A stretch of DNA of 64,000 nt from Nevskia sp. (GTDB taxonomy: Bacteria > Pseudomonadota > Gammaproteobacteria > Nevskiales > Nevskiaceae). A program made the translations under genes and the position numbers. Below, in pieces: positions 6,425-16,464 of the stretch; within the stretch, counting starts at the first letter, position 1; every line of letters starts with the position of its first letter. The notes below the pieces were generated by a model. The model did no database searches, was not told where the DNA came from, and worked only from the letters and a program-made list of their open reading frames with translations. The stretch is from positions 248,001-312,000 of the forward strand of contig NZ_JAKFUM010000007.1 of NCBI RefSeq assembly GCF_021732705.1. Reading direction: 5' to 3'.

Positions 6425-8578
6425 TCACTTGACGCGGAACTGCACCGTCGATGTTCGCCATTGTCCGGAGCTTGCCTCGGCATGGGCTCGGTGATCGCCG
6501 CGTTCGAGCGGCCACAGCCAGCGCGGCTCCTCACTGCGCCCGACCGGCTGCTCGTCGACGAACCAGCGCACCGGCCCGGCATCGGCCGCGGCATCCAGTC
6601 GGAATTCCAGTGCCTGCTGCGCGGGTGGCACCCGCGGATCGATCGCGATGCGCAGGCCATCGAACGGCTGCAGCCATTGCGGCGTGGCGCCTGCCGTTCC
6701 CTCGGGCGGCACCGGGGTCGCCGGGTCCGCGGCATCCGGCGCGAACCATTCGCGATACTCGCCGCCGTCGGCAGCCGGCACCATCCGCGCGATCAGCAAC
6801 GGGCTTCGCGGCAACGGCTCCGGCGCGAGGTCGCGGTTCAGCACGGCAAACACCGAACGCACCAGCAGCGCCGGCCCGATCGAGCCGGTGACGCCATCCA
6901 TCGGCTGCCCGGCCAGCGCGCCCATCCAGGCCCCGACCACATAGCGATGGTTGAACGCCACGCACCAGGCATCGCGATAGTCGCTCGACGTACCGGTCTT
7001 GACCGCGGTCTGCGCCGGGAAACGCAGCAGGCCGCCGCTGCCGAATTCGAGCAGCCGGGCATGCGGGTCGGACAGGATGTCGGTCACGATCGACGCCGCC
7101 TCGCGGTTGATCACCGGCGTCTCCGGCTGCGCCTCGATCGCCCCTTCGAATACCGTCAGCGGCCGCGCCCGGCCGAGGTTCGCCAGCGTCGAATAGGCGT
7201 TGACCAGTTCGAGCAGGGTGACCTCGCCGTTGCCGAGCGCGATGCCGTCGCCGTACCAGTCCGGATGCGCGGTGAGGCCCTTCATGCCGAGCTGCCGCAG
7301 CAGGTTGAGGAAGCGATCGCCGCCGACGAACTGCAGGGCCTTCACCGCCGGCACGTTCAGCGAGTTGCCGAGCGCTTCGCGGACCGTGACCGTGCCGTAG
7401 CTCAGCCGCGAGTAGTTGCGATACGGATGGATGCCGTCGCTGACATGCGCGGCGAGCAGGTCGTCCTCGATCGCCGTCGCCGCGGTCCAGCCGGATTCCA
7501 GCGCCAGCGCGTAGACGAACGGCTTCAGCGCGGAGCCCGGCTGCCGAGCCGTCTGCACGGTGTCGATCCCGGTTTCGCCCGGCGCGGCGTCGAGATTGGC
7601 CACGTTCCAGGCTCGAACCCGATTGCCGATCCGGTCGATCACCAGCAGCGCGCCCTGCCGGACGCCGACCCGCGCCAGTTCCTGTACCCGCTGATCGAGC
7701 AGCCGCTGCGCCTCGCGCTGCAACGGGCGATCGAGACTGCTACGGATGGCGCCCCGCGCTGCCAGCGCCGGCGGCGCGCGGCGCAGCACCTCGGCAATGA
7801 ACGCCGCGGCCGGCACCTCGTCGTCGTCCGCCCGCAGCGCAGGCGGCGGCGTGGCGAGCGGCACGATCCGATCAGCCGCGATCAGGCCATCGGCCGCCAT
7901 CCGTGCAGCCACGCGCTGCATCGGCCCGGCCAGCCGCGCCGGATCGCGGATCGGATCGAGCCGACTCGGCGCACGGGGCATCACCGCCAGCGCCAGCATC
8001 TCGGGCTCGCTCAATGTCGCCGGCTCGCGGCCGAAGTAATGGCGCGCCGCCTGCACCACGCCGCGGCGATGGGCGCCGTACGGCACCTGATCGAGATAGA
8101 ACTCGAGAATCTCGGATTTGGAAAAGCGCGCTTCGAGCCGCATCGCCTCGAAGCCTTCGACCCAGCGCGACCAGACCGTGCGTGGCCGCGGATGCAGCAG
8201 CCGCACCACCTGCTCGCTGATCGTGCTGGCACCGCGCACGGCGCGGCGTGCGCGCAGGCTTTGCTCGATGGCACTGATGCGGGCCCGCCAGTCGATGCCG
8301 CCGTGCTGCCAGTAGCGGCGATCCTCCGCCGTGACGATCGCCTGCCGAAGGAACGCCGGCACGTCGGACAGCGGCAGCCGATCCGCCGTGTTCCAGCGCT
8401 GCTGGTAGCGCACGTTCAACGGTGCGCCGCTGCGGTCGAGCACGATGGCGCGAGTCGCCGCGTCGGCCTCCGGCAGCAGCCGATCCGGCAGCGCGCGCTG
8501 GCTCAGCGCCGTGGCCCCGATCAGGGCGACGGCCAGCACGGCCAGCAGGCGGATGACGGAACGGCGGGTGATCGACAT
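6425..8578 (-). CDS. pbpC: penicillin-binding protein 1C
   Basis: 717 residues. An N-terminal membrane anchor (residues 7-24) precedes a GT51 transglycosylase domain with catalytic Glu85 (AEDRRYW). The transpeptidase domain has Ser349-x-x-Lys352 (PGSALKP), SLN and Lys527-Thr-Gly. The C-terminus resembles the BiPBP_C domain typical of PbpC. It would polymerise and crosslink peptidoglycan in the periplasm. In enterobacteria pbpC is paired with an alpha-2-macroglobulin gene. Here that partner lies upstream on the same strand, but two plus-strand genes sit between them. ATG 8578 was chosen because it directly precedes the membrane anchor; the upstream in-frame extension has no such signal. Confidence 0.92.
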   Translation of the reverse strand: MSITRRSVIRLLAVLAVALIGATALSQRALPDRLLPEADAATRAIVLDRSGAPLNVRYQQRWNTADRLPLSDVPAFLRQAIVTAEDRRYWQHGGIDWRARISAIEQSLRARRAVRGASTISEQVVRLLHPRPRTVWSRWVEGFEAMRLEARFSKSEILEFYLDQVPYGAHRRGVVQAARHYFGREPATLSEPEMLALAVMPRAPSRLDPIRDPARLAGPMQRVAARMAADGLIAADRIVPLATPPPALRADDDEVPAAAFIAEVLRRAPPALAARGAIRSSLDRPLQREAQRLLDQRVQELARVGVRQGALLVIDRIGNRVRAWNVANLDAAPGETGIDTVQTARQPGSALKPFVYALALESGWTAATAIEDDLLAAHVSDGIHPYRNYSRLSYGTVTVREALGNSLNVPAVKALQFVGGDRFLNLLRQLGMKGLTAHPDWYGDGIALGNGEVTLLELVNAYSTLANLGRARPLTVFEGAIEAQPETPVINREAASIVTDILSDPHARLLEFGSGGLLRFPAQTAVKTGTSSDYRDAWCVAFNHRYVVGAWMGALAGQPMDGVTGSIGPALLVRSVFAVLNRDLAPEPLPRSPLLIARMVPAADGGEYREWFAPDAADPATPVPPEGTAGATPQWLQPFDGLRIAIDPRVPPAQQALEFRLDAAADAGPVRWFVDEQPVGRSEEPRWLWPLERGDHRAHAEASSGQWRTSTVQFRVK

Positions 8579-8711
8579 GACGGATTTCCGAACGCCGAGC
8601 GATGATGCCAGCGGCTGGCACGCCTTGCCGAATCGCGTTACCGTCTGACCCTGCTCGCGACCCGCCGCAACAGACGGCCTTCGACGATGTCGCAGCACCT
8701 GCGAGGGGACG
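8579..8711. promoter_or_regulatory. divergent intergenic region between pbpC and soxC
   Basis: 133 bp separate the oppositely oriented pbpC and soxC starts and must hold both promoters. I could not pick out convincing -35/-10 pairs. A purine-rich GAGGGG precedes the soxC ATG and probably serves as its ribosome binding site. Confidence 0.35.
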
Positions 8712-9971
8712 ATGAGCCGGATACCGAACGACACGCCACCGCATCGCGCCGGCCTGCTGGACCGTCGATGGTTCCTGAAAAGCGGCCTGCGCTGGAGCGC
8801 GGTCGCTGCGGCCGCGCCGGCACTGGCGCTCGCCGATGACGCATTGCCGACGACCCGCTCACCCGGCCAGCCGTTCAGCAATTACGGCCAGCCGTCGCCG
8901 CAGGAAAACCGCACGATCCGCTGGATTTCCGCGAACCGCGCCGTCACCGGCAACGGGGTGTCGTGGACGCCGCTGCACGATCTGGAAGGCATCATCACGC
9001 CGAGCGGCCTGCACTTCGAACGCCACCACAACGGCGTGCCGCAGATCGATGCCAGCCAGCATCGGCTGGCCATCCACGGTCTGGTGAAGCAGCCGCTGGG
9101 CTTCTCGATCGAGCATCTGCTGCGCTATCCGATGCAGTCCCGCATCTGCTTCGTCGAATGCGGCGGCAACAGCAACAGCAGTTGGAATGCCGAACCGCTG
9201 CAGACCCGCGCCGGCTACCTGCATGGTCTGGCTTCGAACAGCGAGTGGACGGGCGTGCCGCTGAAGCTGTTGCTCGACGAAGCCGGCGTTGATCCCGAGG
9301 CCGAATGGCTGGTGCTGGAAGCGGCCGATGCCATCGCGATGAACGTGTCGCTGCCGCTGGCCAAGGCACGGCACGATTGCCTGCTGGCGCTGTACCAGAA
9401 CGGCGAGCGCCTGCGTCCGGAAAACGGCTATCCGCTGCGGCTGATCGTGCCCGGCTGGGAAGGCGTGCTGAACGTCAAATGGCTGAGCCGCATCGAACTC
9501 GCGCGCGAGCCGGTGATGAGCCGCAACGAGACCGGTCGCTACACCGAGCTGCAACCGAACGGCCGGGCGCGACAGTTCACCTTCGTGATGGACGTGAAAT
9601 CGCTGATCACGTCGCCATCGCCCGGCCAGTCACTGCCGGAGCGCGGGCTCTATCCGATTAAGGGATTGGCCTGGTCCGGCCACGGCCGCATCCGGAAGGT
9701 GGAGGTCTCCGCCGATGGCGGCAAAACCTGGCGCAGCGCCGAGCTGCAGGGCCCTGTACTGCCGACGAGCTTCACCCGCTTCCGCATCCCGTGGGTCTGG
9801 GACGGGCGTCCGGCCGTGCTGCAGAGCCGCGCCACCGACGAGACTGGCCGCGTGCAGCCGACGCGCGCGGCACTGGTTGCCGAACGCGGACGCGCCGGCT
9901 ACTTCCACTACCACGCGATCGTGTCGTGGCAGGTCGATGAAGACGGCGAGCTCCACCATGTCTACGCCTGA
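8712..9971 (+). CDS. soxC: SoxC-type sulfite dehydrogenase, molybdopterin subunit
   Basis: 419 residues with a twin-arginine signal (DRRWFLKSG, residues 18-26), so it is exported folded by Tat. The mature part has the sulfite-oxidase fold: a molybdopterin domain with the Mo-ligating cysteine in RICFVECGGNS, then a C-terminal dimerisation domain (GLAWSGHGRIRKVEVSADGG). The motifs WTPLHDLEGIITPSGLHFER and SEWTGVPL are characteristic of SoxC. It would oxidise sulfite or protein-bound sulfane sulfur in the periplasm and pass electrons to the cytochrome encoded next. No other sox genes are visible here, so a stand-alone sulfite-detoxifying role is likely. Confidence 0.88.
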   Translation: MSRIPNDTPPHRAGLLDRRWFLKSGLRWSAVAAAAPALALADDALPTTRSPGQPFSNYGQPSPQENRTIRWISANRAVTGNGVSWTPLHDLEGIITPSGLHFERHHNGVPQIDASQHRLAIHGLVKQPLGFSIEHLLRYPMQSRICFVECGGNSNSSWNAEPLQTRAGYLHGLASNSEWTGVPLKLLLDEAGVDPEAEWLVLEAADAIAMNVSLPLAKARHDCLLALYQNGERLRPENGYPLRLIVPGWEGVLNVKWLSRIELAREPVMSRNETGRYTELQPNGRARQFTFVMDVKSLITSPSPGQSLPERGLYPIKGLAWSGHGRIRKVEVSADGGKTWRSAELQGPVLPTSFTRFRIPWVWDGRPAVLQSRATDETGRVQPTRAALVAERGRAGYFHYHAIVSWQVDEDGELHHVYA

Positions 9972-10533
9972 TGCCTTGCGTTGGCGGACGCATCGCGCCG
10001 TCTTCGCGGCCGCCCTTGCCTGCCTGCTGGCGAGCAGCGCCTGGGCGGCGAGCCAGCCGACCGCCGCCGTACCGCGGCTCGGCCAGCCGCTGTCGTCGGG
10101 CGACCTCGCGAAGCTGCCGCCGAGCATCTTCCCCGATGGTCGCGGCCTGCCCATCGGCCGCGGCACGGCGCGTGAAGGCGCGGCGATCTACGACGCGCAG
10201 TGCGCGGCCTGCCATGGCCCGAAAGGTACCGGCGGCAGCGGTGGTCATCTGATCGGCGATGGCGCGATCACCGGGCCCGATCCGGACCCCGCCACGAACA
10301 CCTACTGGCCGTATGCCACAACGCTGTTCGACTTCAACCGTCGCGCGATGCCGATGACCGCACCCGGCTCGCTGACCGCCGACCAGACCTACGCCGTCAC
10401 CGCCTACCTGCTGAATCTCGGCGGGATCATCGGCGCAGACGCCGAACTGAACGAACGCACGCTGCCGCAGGTGCGGATGCCGAACCGCGATGGCTTCGAC
10501 TGGATCGACGTGCCAGGGAAGCGTCGACGCTAA
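9958..10533 (+). CDS. soxD: SoxD-like monohaem cytochrome c
   Basis: 191 residues with a signal peptide (hydrophobic core FAAALACLLASSAWA). One haem c site is present, CAACH, with the likely Met ligand in RRAMPMTAPGSL. The surrounding text (TYWPYATTLFDF, AVTAYLLNLGGIIG, MPNRDGFDW) matches the first haem domain of SoxD. Classical SoxD is about twice this length with two haems, so this is a shortened form. ATG 9958 overlaps the soxC stop by 14 nt, so the two are co-translated and the cytochrome is the probable electron acceptor of SoxC. Confidence 0.85.
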   Translation: MSTPDALRWRTHRAVFAAALACLLASSAWAASQPTAAVPRLGQPLSSGDLAKLPPSIFPDGRGLPIGRGTAREGAAIYDAQCAACHGPKGTGGSGGHLIGDGAITGPDPDPATNTYWPYATTLFDFNRRAMPMTAPGSLTADQTYAVTAYLLNLGGIIGADAELNERTLPQVRMPNRDGFDWIDVPGKRRR

Positions 10534-10641
10534 CTCGAATCTGCCGCCGCAGGTCGCGCTTCAACGCGGCGGCAACCACGCCGGACGGCGGTGCGATCCG
10601 GCTGCATCAGGACCTCCAGAAGGCGCGCGCTCACGCCGCGT

Positions 10642-13600
10642 TCATCGCGACGCGGGAGCAGCCGGCGCTGGCGGCGCCGGCGTTGCCGCTTCGATCACCA
10701 CCAGCCTCGCCGGCACGTCATTGCCGAAGACATCCGGGTCGTACATCGCTTCGGCATGCGGCGCGGTCACGGCGAACGTGCCGGTCGACACCGCCTGGCC
10801 GATCCAGTACAGCGTGTAGCTGCCGGCCTCGACATGGTCCGCGAACCAGCGAGCGGCCTCGAAACGCAGTTCCCGGTGGTAGAACGGGTACGGATCACCG
10901 GAGCCCGGTGGCGACGCGTCTTCGGCATCGAGCCCGCTGGACGTCGCGAGGTCCGGATTCAGCGGCTCCAGCCCGCCCGGCACTGGATCGTCGACGACGA
11001 TGAAGCTGCGGTCGCTCGGCGTGGTCATCGTCAGTTCGATGCGCACGGTCTCGCCGCGCGTGATCGTCATCGGCGACTGCAGCGGCACCCAGGCGCCGTT
11101 GCGCCGCACCGCGTAACGGCGCTTCAGGGTCAGCCCGGCATTGGTGGCGCGCGCGTTCTCGTCGCGCTCGACATAGCTGACGCGGGCCGCGAAGTAGCCG
11201 CGTCCCTGCCCTTCGTGGCGGATGTCGAGCGACTGCTGCTTGCCGATGTCCGCCGCGACGATCGGGTGCGACAGCACGGCCTGCGGATCGCGCAGCGCCT
11301 TGAACCGGGCCGATCCCAGCGGCTTGGCATCGAGGAGCGCGCTCAAGCTGAACGCCGGCACGGTCGACTCGTAGCGCTGGGAATACGCTGCCAGCGCATT
11401 CGAGCAGAACACGTTTTCCTGCGTGTTCTCCCAGTGATCGCGGCCGCCGCGAGCCTGCGAGATCGAGCGCACCAGCTTGGCCGGAATCTCGGCCAGACCC
11501 GGATCGCCGTCGATGGCGCGGTCGGCACCGCCGACCAGTGCCGAGAGCGCGGCGCAATTGCCGCGCAGTTCGGAACCCAGCAGCGCGGCCCAACCGCGGT
11601 CGTCGGTCTCGCGCAAGGTGAACAGGCCGGCGCTCTCCTGCCCGCGCGCCAGCAGCAGGTCGAGCGCAGCCTTGGCCGGAGCGGCGCCGCCGTCGACATG
11701 CCGGGCGGCATCGAGGAACAGCGCCTGCCCGAACAGGCCCATGCGCGGCGCCGACGGCAGCTGCCGTTCGAGATCGGCGACCTTGAGCTTGCCGCGCCGG
11801 GCGAGTGCCGCAAGCGTCACGGCCCGCACCGTGCTCGAGGCTTCGGCCGACTGCCCGGCGATGTCCCGACGCAGCAGGCCATCGAGATAGCGGTCGAGCT
11901 TCGCCTGCACGGCTTCCGGTGGTGTCTGCCCTTCCGCCCGCAGCCATTCGAAGGCCAGCGCGGTGTACGCCGACAGGTAGGGGCTGACATGCGCCTCGTC
12001 GCCGTCCCAGTAAGTCATGCCGCCGCTCGGCGCCTGAAAGCTTGCGGCATCGGCGAACAGTTGCGGTGTGATCGTACTGGCCTCGGGCCATGCCAGTTTC
12101 GGATCGAGATACGGCTTCAGCTTGCCGAACTGCGCGGCCATCACGCCGGTGGTCAGGCGCTGCTCCCAGCAGCCGTACGGGTAATCGCGCACGTAGCGGA
12201 AGGCGCCATCGAGATTGCCGAGCACGGTCGGCGTGAACGTGACGGAGATCGCGCCCCCCGGCAGGCTGCCGTCGGGCACGAGGATCGGTTGCGTGTACTG
12301 CCCGGAAGCGAGAAAGCCGAAATCGGCCGCCGTGACCGTCGGCTTGCGTGGCTTCACCGGCACGGCGAGCGTCAGGCCGTCCTTGTCCCTGGCGTCACTT
12401 GCGGTGGCGGTGAACTCGATGCTGCCGGGCGCGTTGTCGGCCAGTTCGGCGGCGATGTCGAAGCGCACCACCTTGCGCTCGAACGGCGCGAGCGTGACGG
12501 TTTCATCAAGGTGGGCGGTCGCCGCACCCTTGGCATCGAGCACGACCTTCAGGCTGCGCGCGACATCGGCCCGATTGAGCACCGAGAAGCCAGCGGCGAA
12601 GGCATCGCCGCTGGTGACCTGATTCGGCATCAGCGGCCGCAGTTCGGTGTCCTTGGTCGCGATCAGCTTGCCGCTGCCGAGTCCGAAACGATCGTTCGGC
12701 GTCACCGCGAGCACCAGCACCTTCCACGCGGTGAGGTTGTCCGGCAGCGAGAACGCGATGCTGGCGTTGCCGGCCGCATCCGTCACCAGCGCCGGGTTCC
12801 AGTAGGCCACGAACTTGTCGACCGAGCGCAGGCTCAGGTCGGCCCCGCCATCGCCACCCGGCGTCGCGCCCTTCTTTTCGAACTTCTGCCGGCCGACCAG
12901 CCGGGTCAGCAGGCTGTAGTTCGCGAGGTCCAGCGAATCCAGCGCGTTGAAGCCCTGATACGGATCGAAGTACAGCTCGCCATCGCGGATCAGGTCGTAA
13001 ACCGCTTCGTCGACCACGGCCACCGCCAGTTCGATCTTCTCGCCATTGGCGGCGCCCACCGGCACCGCCTTCAGGCTGACCTTCGCCGTTTCGCGCGGCT
13101 GGTAGCGCGGCTTGTCCGCAGTCACCTCGACGTCGATGCGCTTGTACGGATCGTCGACCGTGATCGTCGTGTAGCCCATGCGGAACGTCGGCTTGCCGAG
13201 ATCGACATCGCCTTCCGGCGGCGGGCTCGCCACGCGCGGGGACTGCACGACAACCGACAGGTAGAAGCCCGGCAGATGATCCGGCGTGATCTTCACCTCG
13301 ATCACCGGCGTGGAGCCCTCCAGCACCTGCGTGCGCTTCTCGATCACGCCGTAGCGCTCGGTCGTGATCAGCGCGGTGGCGCCGGGGTATGGATTCTTCA
13401 CCAGCACCCGCGCGACATCGCCGACCTTGTAGGTCTTGCGGTCCGCTTCGAGCGACAGGCCGTAGTCGTCGCCCTGTTCCCAGACGAAGCTGTTCTTGCC
13501 GGCGGCCCACAGCCATCGCTGCGAGCGATGCAGGCGATTCCGGGTGTCGCGCACCAGTGCGGTGATGCGGTAGGAGCCGCCGGCGTCCGGCGTGAACGCG

Positions 13601-16464
13601 CAGGACTGCGCGCCGGCTGCCGAGCGGCCCTTGCAGATCGCGACATCGACCCAGCGCTCGCTGTAGCGCGCGACATAGGCGTTGCCGACATCCTTGACCC
13701 GCGCCACCAGCACTTCGCGGCGCTCGATCTTGACGTAGCGCGGCACGCCGCCCACCGGCTTGCCATCGCCATCGACCACCAGCGTGTCGACCGACGTCGC
13801 CTTGCCCTGCGTCAGCAGCCAGTCCTTCGTCAGCAGGCCGATGTAGCGATCACGCCCCGCGTACGGTGCGCTGGCCGCGCTCGCGATGCTGCGGCCGCGA
13901 TCGTCCTGCGCACTGCCTTCCACCTGCACGACGCCGTACGCGATATCGCTTTCCGGCGCGGTGAAGCTGGCGCTGAACTCGCCCTGCGCGTCGGTCGCCG
14001 CATGCTTTTCGGTGATGCTGCGGCTGCCCCGCGCATCGCTGCCATCGCTGCCGTCGCCGCCATCGGCACCGAAGCTGAATTTCGAGGCCAGCGGGCCTTC
14101 CGGCTCGAACGCCCGGCCTTCGACGCGCGCGATCAAGGTCGCCGGCGCATCACCGAACGCGCCGCCGGCATGCAGGCTGGCGCGCAGCACGGCCGTGAAC
14201 GGCTGGCCGGGCTCGATGCGCTTGGCGCGGATTTCGGTCGCCAGCTTGAACGGCGCCGGCGTGAAGTCCGAGACCAGCACCTGCATCGGGTTCAAGGTGG
14301 TGCCAGCCGCGTCGTCCTCTTCCTGACCCGGCTTGCGGGCCCCGGCGAACGTCGCGTGCAGTTCGAAGCGATACCAGCCGACCTTGCCCTGCTTCGGCAC
14401 GGTGAACGCCCCGTCGATGGCACCGAATTCGGACAGGCTCACGTCATCGCGCTCGTGCACGACCTGATCGGCCGGGTCCAGCACCACGAGCTGGTACGGG
14501 CCGCGCTCGGCCGGCGCCAGCGCCCGGTTGTCGTTGTTGCGCACGTACAGCTTGTACTGGATCGTATCGCCGGCCCGATAGACGCCTTGCGCCGTCGTGC
14601 CCCAGCTTTTGAGATGCCCGTGGCGCCGCTGGCGCGACGCGTAGATGCGGTAGTTCGACGCGCGATAGGTGTCGACACTGAACGTGCTGGTCAGCGGCAG
14701 CACCGCGATGTCGCCGCCTTTCCGGACCTCGACCGCCAGCGGTGATTTCGGATCCCAGCCGCTGCGTTCGAGCTGCGGATCCAGCGTCGACGAACCCGGC
14801 AGTTCGGCGAGGCCTGCGGCATCGGTACGGACGGTCACGGCCTCGTCGCCGCTCGGCTGCCAGCGTGGCGGGGCGGCACCGAAGATCGTCACGTCGGCAT
14901 CGGCCACCGGCTTGCCGGTCGCGAATTCGGTGACCCAGACCAGCGTGTTGTAGTGGCCGAACTTGGCATGCACCTGCCACGGCGTGACTTCGGCAAACAG
15001 CGGCTGTCCCGGCCGTTCAGCGCTGTAGATCGCCGTTGCGGGCGCTGTCGTCAGCCAGCCGTCGATGACGCCGGAGCGGCCATCGAGCAGCTTGCGGATG
15101 TCCAGCGGCATCGCGAAGGCCACATCCTTGACCGCGGCGACCGGCCGCTCCGCCCGCAGACCAGCCTGCACGCCATCGGCCGTCGTCCGCGTCACGTTCA
15201 GCTTCAGGCGGTCGAGGTTGGTGACGATGGCCGGCACTTCGGAGTCGATGCCGGCTTCGAGCACGGCGGTGTCATGCTCGAAGCTCAAGGCCGGGCTGCG
15301 ATGCGCGGTGCGGAAGCGCAGATCGATCGCCTTGCCGAGCTTGCGGTCGAAGATGTCGCGGATGTCGCCGGTACCCTCGACGCGGTACTCGGCATTGGCC
15401 TTCAGGGTGAACGGGAACCAGACCGCGTAGCGACCGTTATCGACATTGTTGGTGCCGACATAGACGCTGTTCGAGGCGTTGGCCCACGGGTCGTAATCCT
15501 TGCGGCCGCCAGACGGGTCCGGCGTGATCGTCAGATGCTTCGCGGCCGTGGCCGGGACCACCGGCACGTTGAACACCAGCGAGACCGGCGACAGCGGATC
15601 GCATTCCAGCGGCGTCCTGTCGCCCGGTGCGAACAGGCCATCCCGGCCGTCGGACCGGTTGCAGCGCAGGCCAAGCAGTTTCAGCGTCGGAAAGGTGTGG
15701 AAACGTGCCGCCTCGTCGTCGGCCACGCCCGGTTCGGTGCCGAGTGCCGAGACGAGGCCCGCGGACAGCTTCAGGAAGCCGTCCTGATCCGGTTTCAGCG
15801 GCTTGGCCGGCCGCAGATGCCATTGCCGCCGCGCCTCGCTGGCCGGTGCGCCGCCCTGCGCCGGCACGTAGTACGGCGTGTCGCGATCGTCCGGGTCCGG
15901 CTGCACGATCAGTGCTTCGCCCGCGATGCGTCCGGACTGCACGATCGATGCTGCCGTCACCGGCTGGCTGAACAGCGCGCGGATCACCGGCTCGGTGGGC
16001 GACTGCCAGTGATCGACCGAGGCGTATTCGAGGATCGGACGCTGCGTGATGAAGCGGTGTTCACGACCGCGCAGCAGCCTCGCGCCGCTGTCGGCAACGA
16101 ATTCCGGTCGCACGTCGATCTCGTAGACCGTGGCCGGCAGCATTTCGGCATTTTCGGGCAGTTGGCAGGCCAGCGCCTGCGGATCGAGCCAGCGCCACTC
16201 GCACGGCAGCGCCGGGGTGATCGTGATCGGAATCTCGTCGGCCTTGCGCTCCATGCGGCCGAGCGGCACCACCGCGCGATCGAACGAGAACACGATCTGA
16301 TTGCCGGGCTCGACGTCCTCGCCTTCCGGCGTGATCCGCAGCAGCTTCAGTTCGCCGCCAGCAGCGGCCGCAGTGGCCGCAGTGGCCGCTACCGCCGGAA
16401 CCGGCGCAGCCGTGCTCAGCCCCCACGCCAGCAGCCCTGCGAATGCCGCCAGACGGCGACTCAT
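10642..16464 (-). CDS. bacterial alpha-2-macroglobulin family protein
   Basis: 1940 residues with a Sec-type signal (MSRRLAAFAGLLAWGLSTAA) and no cysteine forming a lipobox, unlike lipidated E. coli YfhM (about 1650 residues). The thioester motif is present as C1432-W-E-Q1435, so covalent trapping of attacking proteases is expected. The macroglobulin domains, bait region and C-terminal receptor-like domain follow the usual order. With PbpC it forms the periplasmic defence/repair pair: the macroglobulin traps proteases entering a damaged envelope while PbpC repairs the wall. It overlaps the preceding small gene by 4 nt. Confidence 0.9.
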   Translation of the reverse strand: MSRRLAAFAGLLAWGLSTAAPVPAVAATAATAAAAGGELKLLRITPEGEDVEPGNQIVFSFDRAVVPLGRMERKADEIPITITPALPCEWRWLDPQALACQLPENAEMLPATVYEIDVRPEFVADSGARLLRGREHRFITQRPILEYASVDHWQSPTEPVIRALFSQPVTAASIVQSGRIAGEALIVQPDPDDRDTPYYVPAQGGAPASEARRQWHLRPAKPLKPDQDGFLKLSAGLVSALGTEPGVADDEAARFHTFPTLKLLGLRCNRSDGRDGLFAPGDRTPLECDPLSPVSLVFNVPVVPATAAKHLTITPDPSGGRKDYDPWANASNSVYVGTNNVDNGRYAVWFPFTLKANAEYRVEGTGDIRDIFDRKLGKAIDLRFRTAHRSPALSFEHDTAVLEAGIDSEVPAIVTNLDRLKLNVTRTTADGVQAGLRAERPVAAVKDVAFAMPLDIRKLLDGRSGVIDGWLTTAPATAIYSAERPGQPLFAEVTPWQVHAKFGHYNTLVWVTEFATGKPVADADVTIFGAAPPRWQPSGDEAVTVRTDAAGLAELPGSSTLDPQLERSGWDPKSPLAVEVRKGGDIAVLPLTSTFSVDTYRASNYRIYASRQRRHGHLKSWGTTAQGVYRAGDTIQYKLYVRNNDNRALAPAERGPYQLVVLDPADQVVHERDDVSLSEFGAIDGAFTVPKQGKVGWYRFELHATFAGARKPGQEEDDAAGTTLNPMQVLVSDFTPAPFKLATEIRAKRIEPGQPFTAVLRASLHAGGAFGDAPATLIARVEGRAFEPEGPLASKFSFGADGGDGSDGSDARGSRSITEKHAATDAQGEFSASFTAPESDIAYGVVQVEGSAQDDRGRSIASAASAPYAGRDRYIGLLTKDWLLTQGKATSVDTLVVDGDGKPVGGVPRYVKIERREVLVARVKDVGNAYVARYSERWVDVAICKGRSAAGAQSCAFTPDAGGSYRITALVRDTRNRLHRSQRWLWAAGKNSFVWEQGDDYGLSLEADRKTYKVGDVARVLVKNPYPGATALITTERYGVIEKRTQVLEGSTPVIEVKITPDHLPGFYLSVVVQSPRVASPPPEGDVDLGKPTFRMGYTTITVDDPYKRIDVEVTADKPRYQPRETAKVSLKAVPVGAANGEKIELAVAVVDEAVYDLIRDGELYFDPYQGFNALDSLDLANYSLLTRLVGRQKFEKKGATPGGDGGADLSLRSVDKFVAYWNPALVTDAAGNASIAFSLPDNLTAWKVLVLAVTPNDRFGLGSGKLIATKDTELRPLMPNQVTSGDAFAAGFSVLNRADVARSLKVVLDAKGAATAHLDETVTLAPFERKVVRFDIAAELADNAPGSIEFTATASDARDKDGLTLAVPVKPRKPTVTAADFGFLASGQYTQPILVPDGSLPGGAISVTFTPTVLGNLDGAFRYVRDYPYGCWEQRLTTGVMAAQFGKLKPYLDPKLAWPEASTITPQLFADAASFQAPSGGMTYWDGDEAHVSPYLSAYTALAFEWLRAEGQTPPEAVQAKLDRYLDGLLRRDIAGQSAEASSTVRAVTLAALARRGKLKVADLERQLPSAPRMGLFGQALFLDAARHVDGGAAPAKAALDLLLARGQESAGLFTLRETDDRGWAALLGSELRGNCAALSALVGGADRAIDGDPGLAEIPAKLVRSISQARGGRDHWENTQENVFCSNALAAYSQRYESTVPAFSLSALLDAKPLGSARFKALRDPQAVLSHPIVAADIGKQQSLDIRHEGQGRGYFAARVSYVERDENARATNAGLTLKRRYAVRRNGAWVPLQSPMTITRGETVRIELTMTTPSDRSFIVVDDPVPGGLEPLNPDLATSSGLDAEDASPPGSGDPYPFYHRELRFEAARWFADHVEAGSYTLYWIGQAVSTGTFAVTAPHAEAMYDPDVFGNDVPARLVVIEAATPAPPAPAAPASR

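Noticed and set aside
10591-14745. 1384-codon open frame on the plus strand opposite the alpha-2-macroglobulin gene
   Set aside because: Its translation is rich in Arg, His, Gln and Ala with no domain, as expected for the antisense frame of a GC-rich gene with strong third-position bias.
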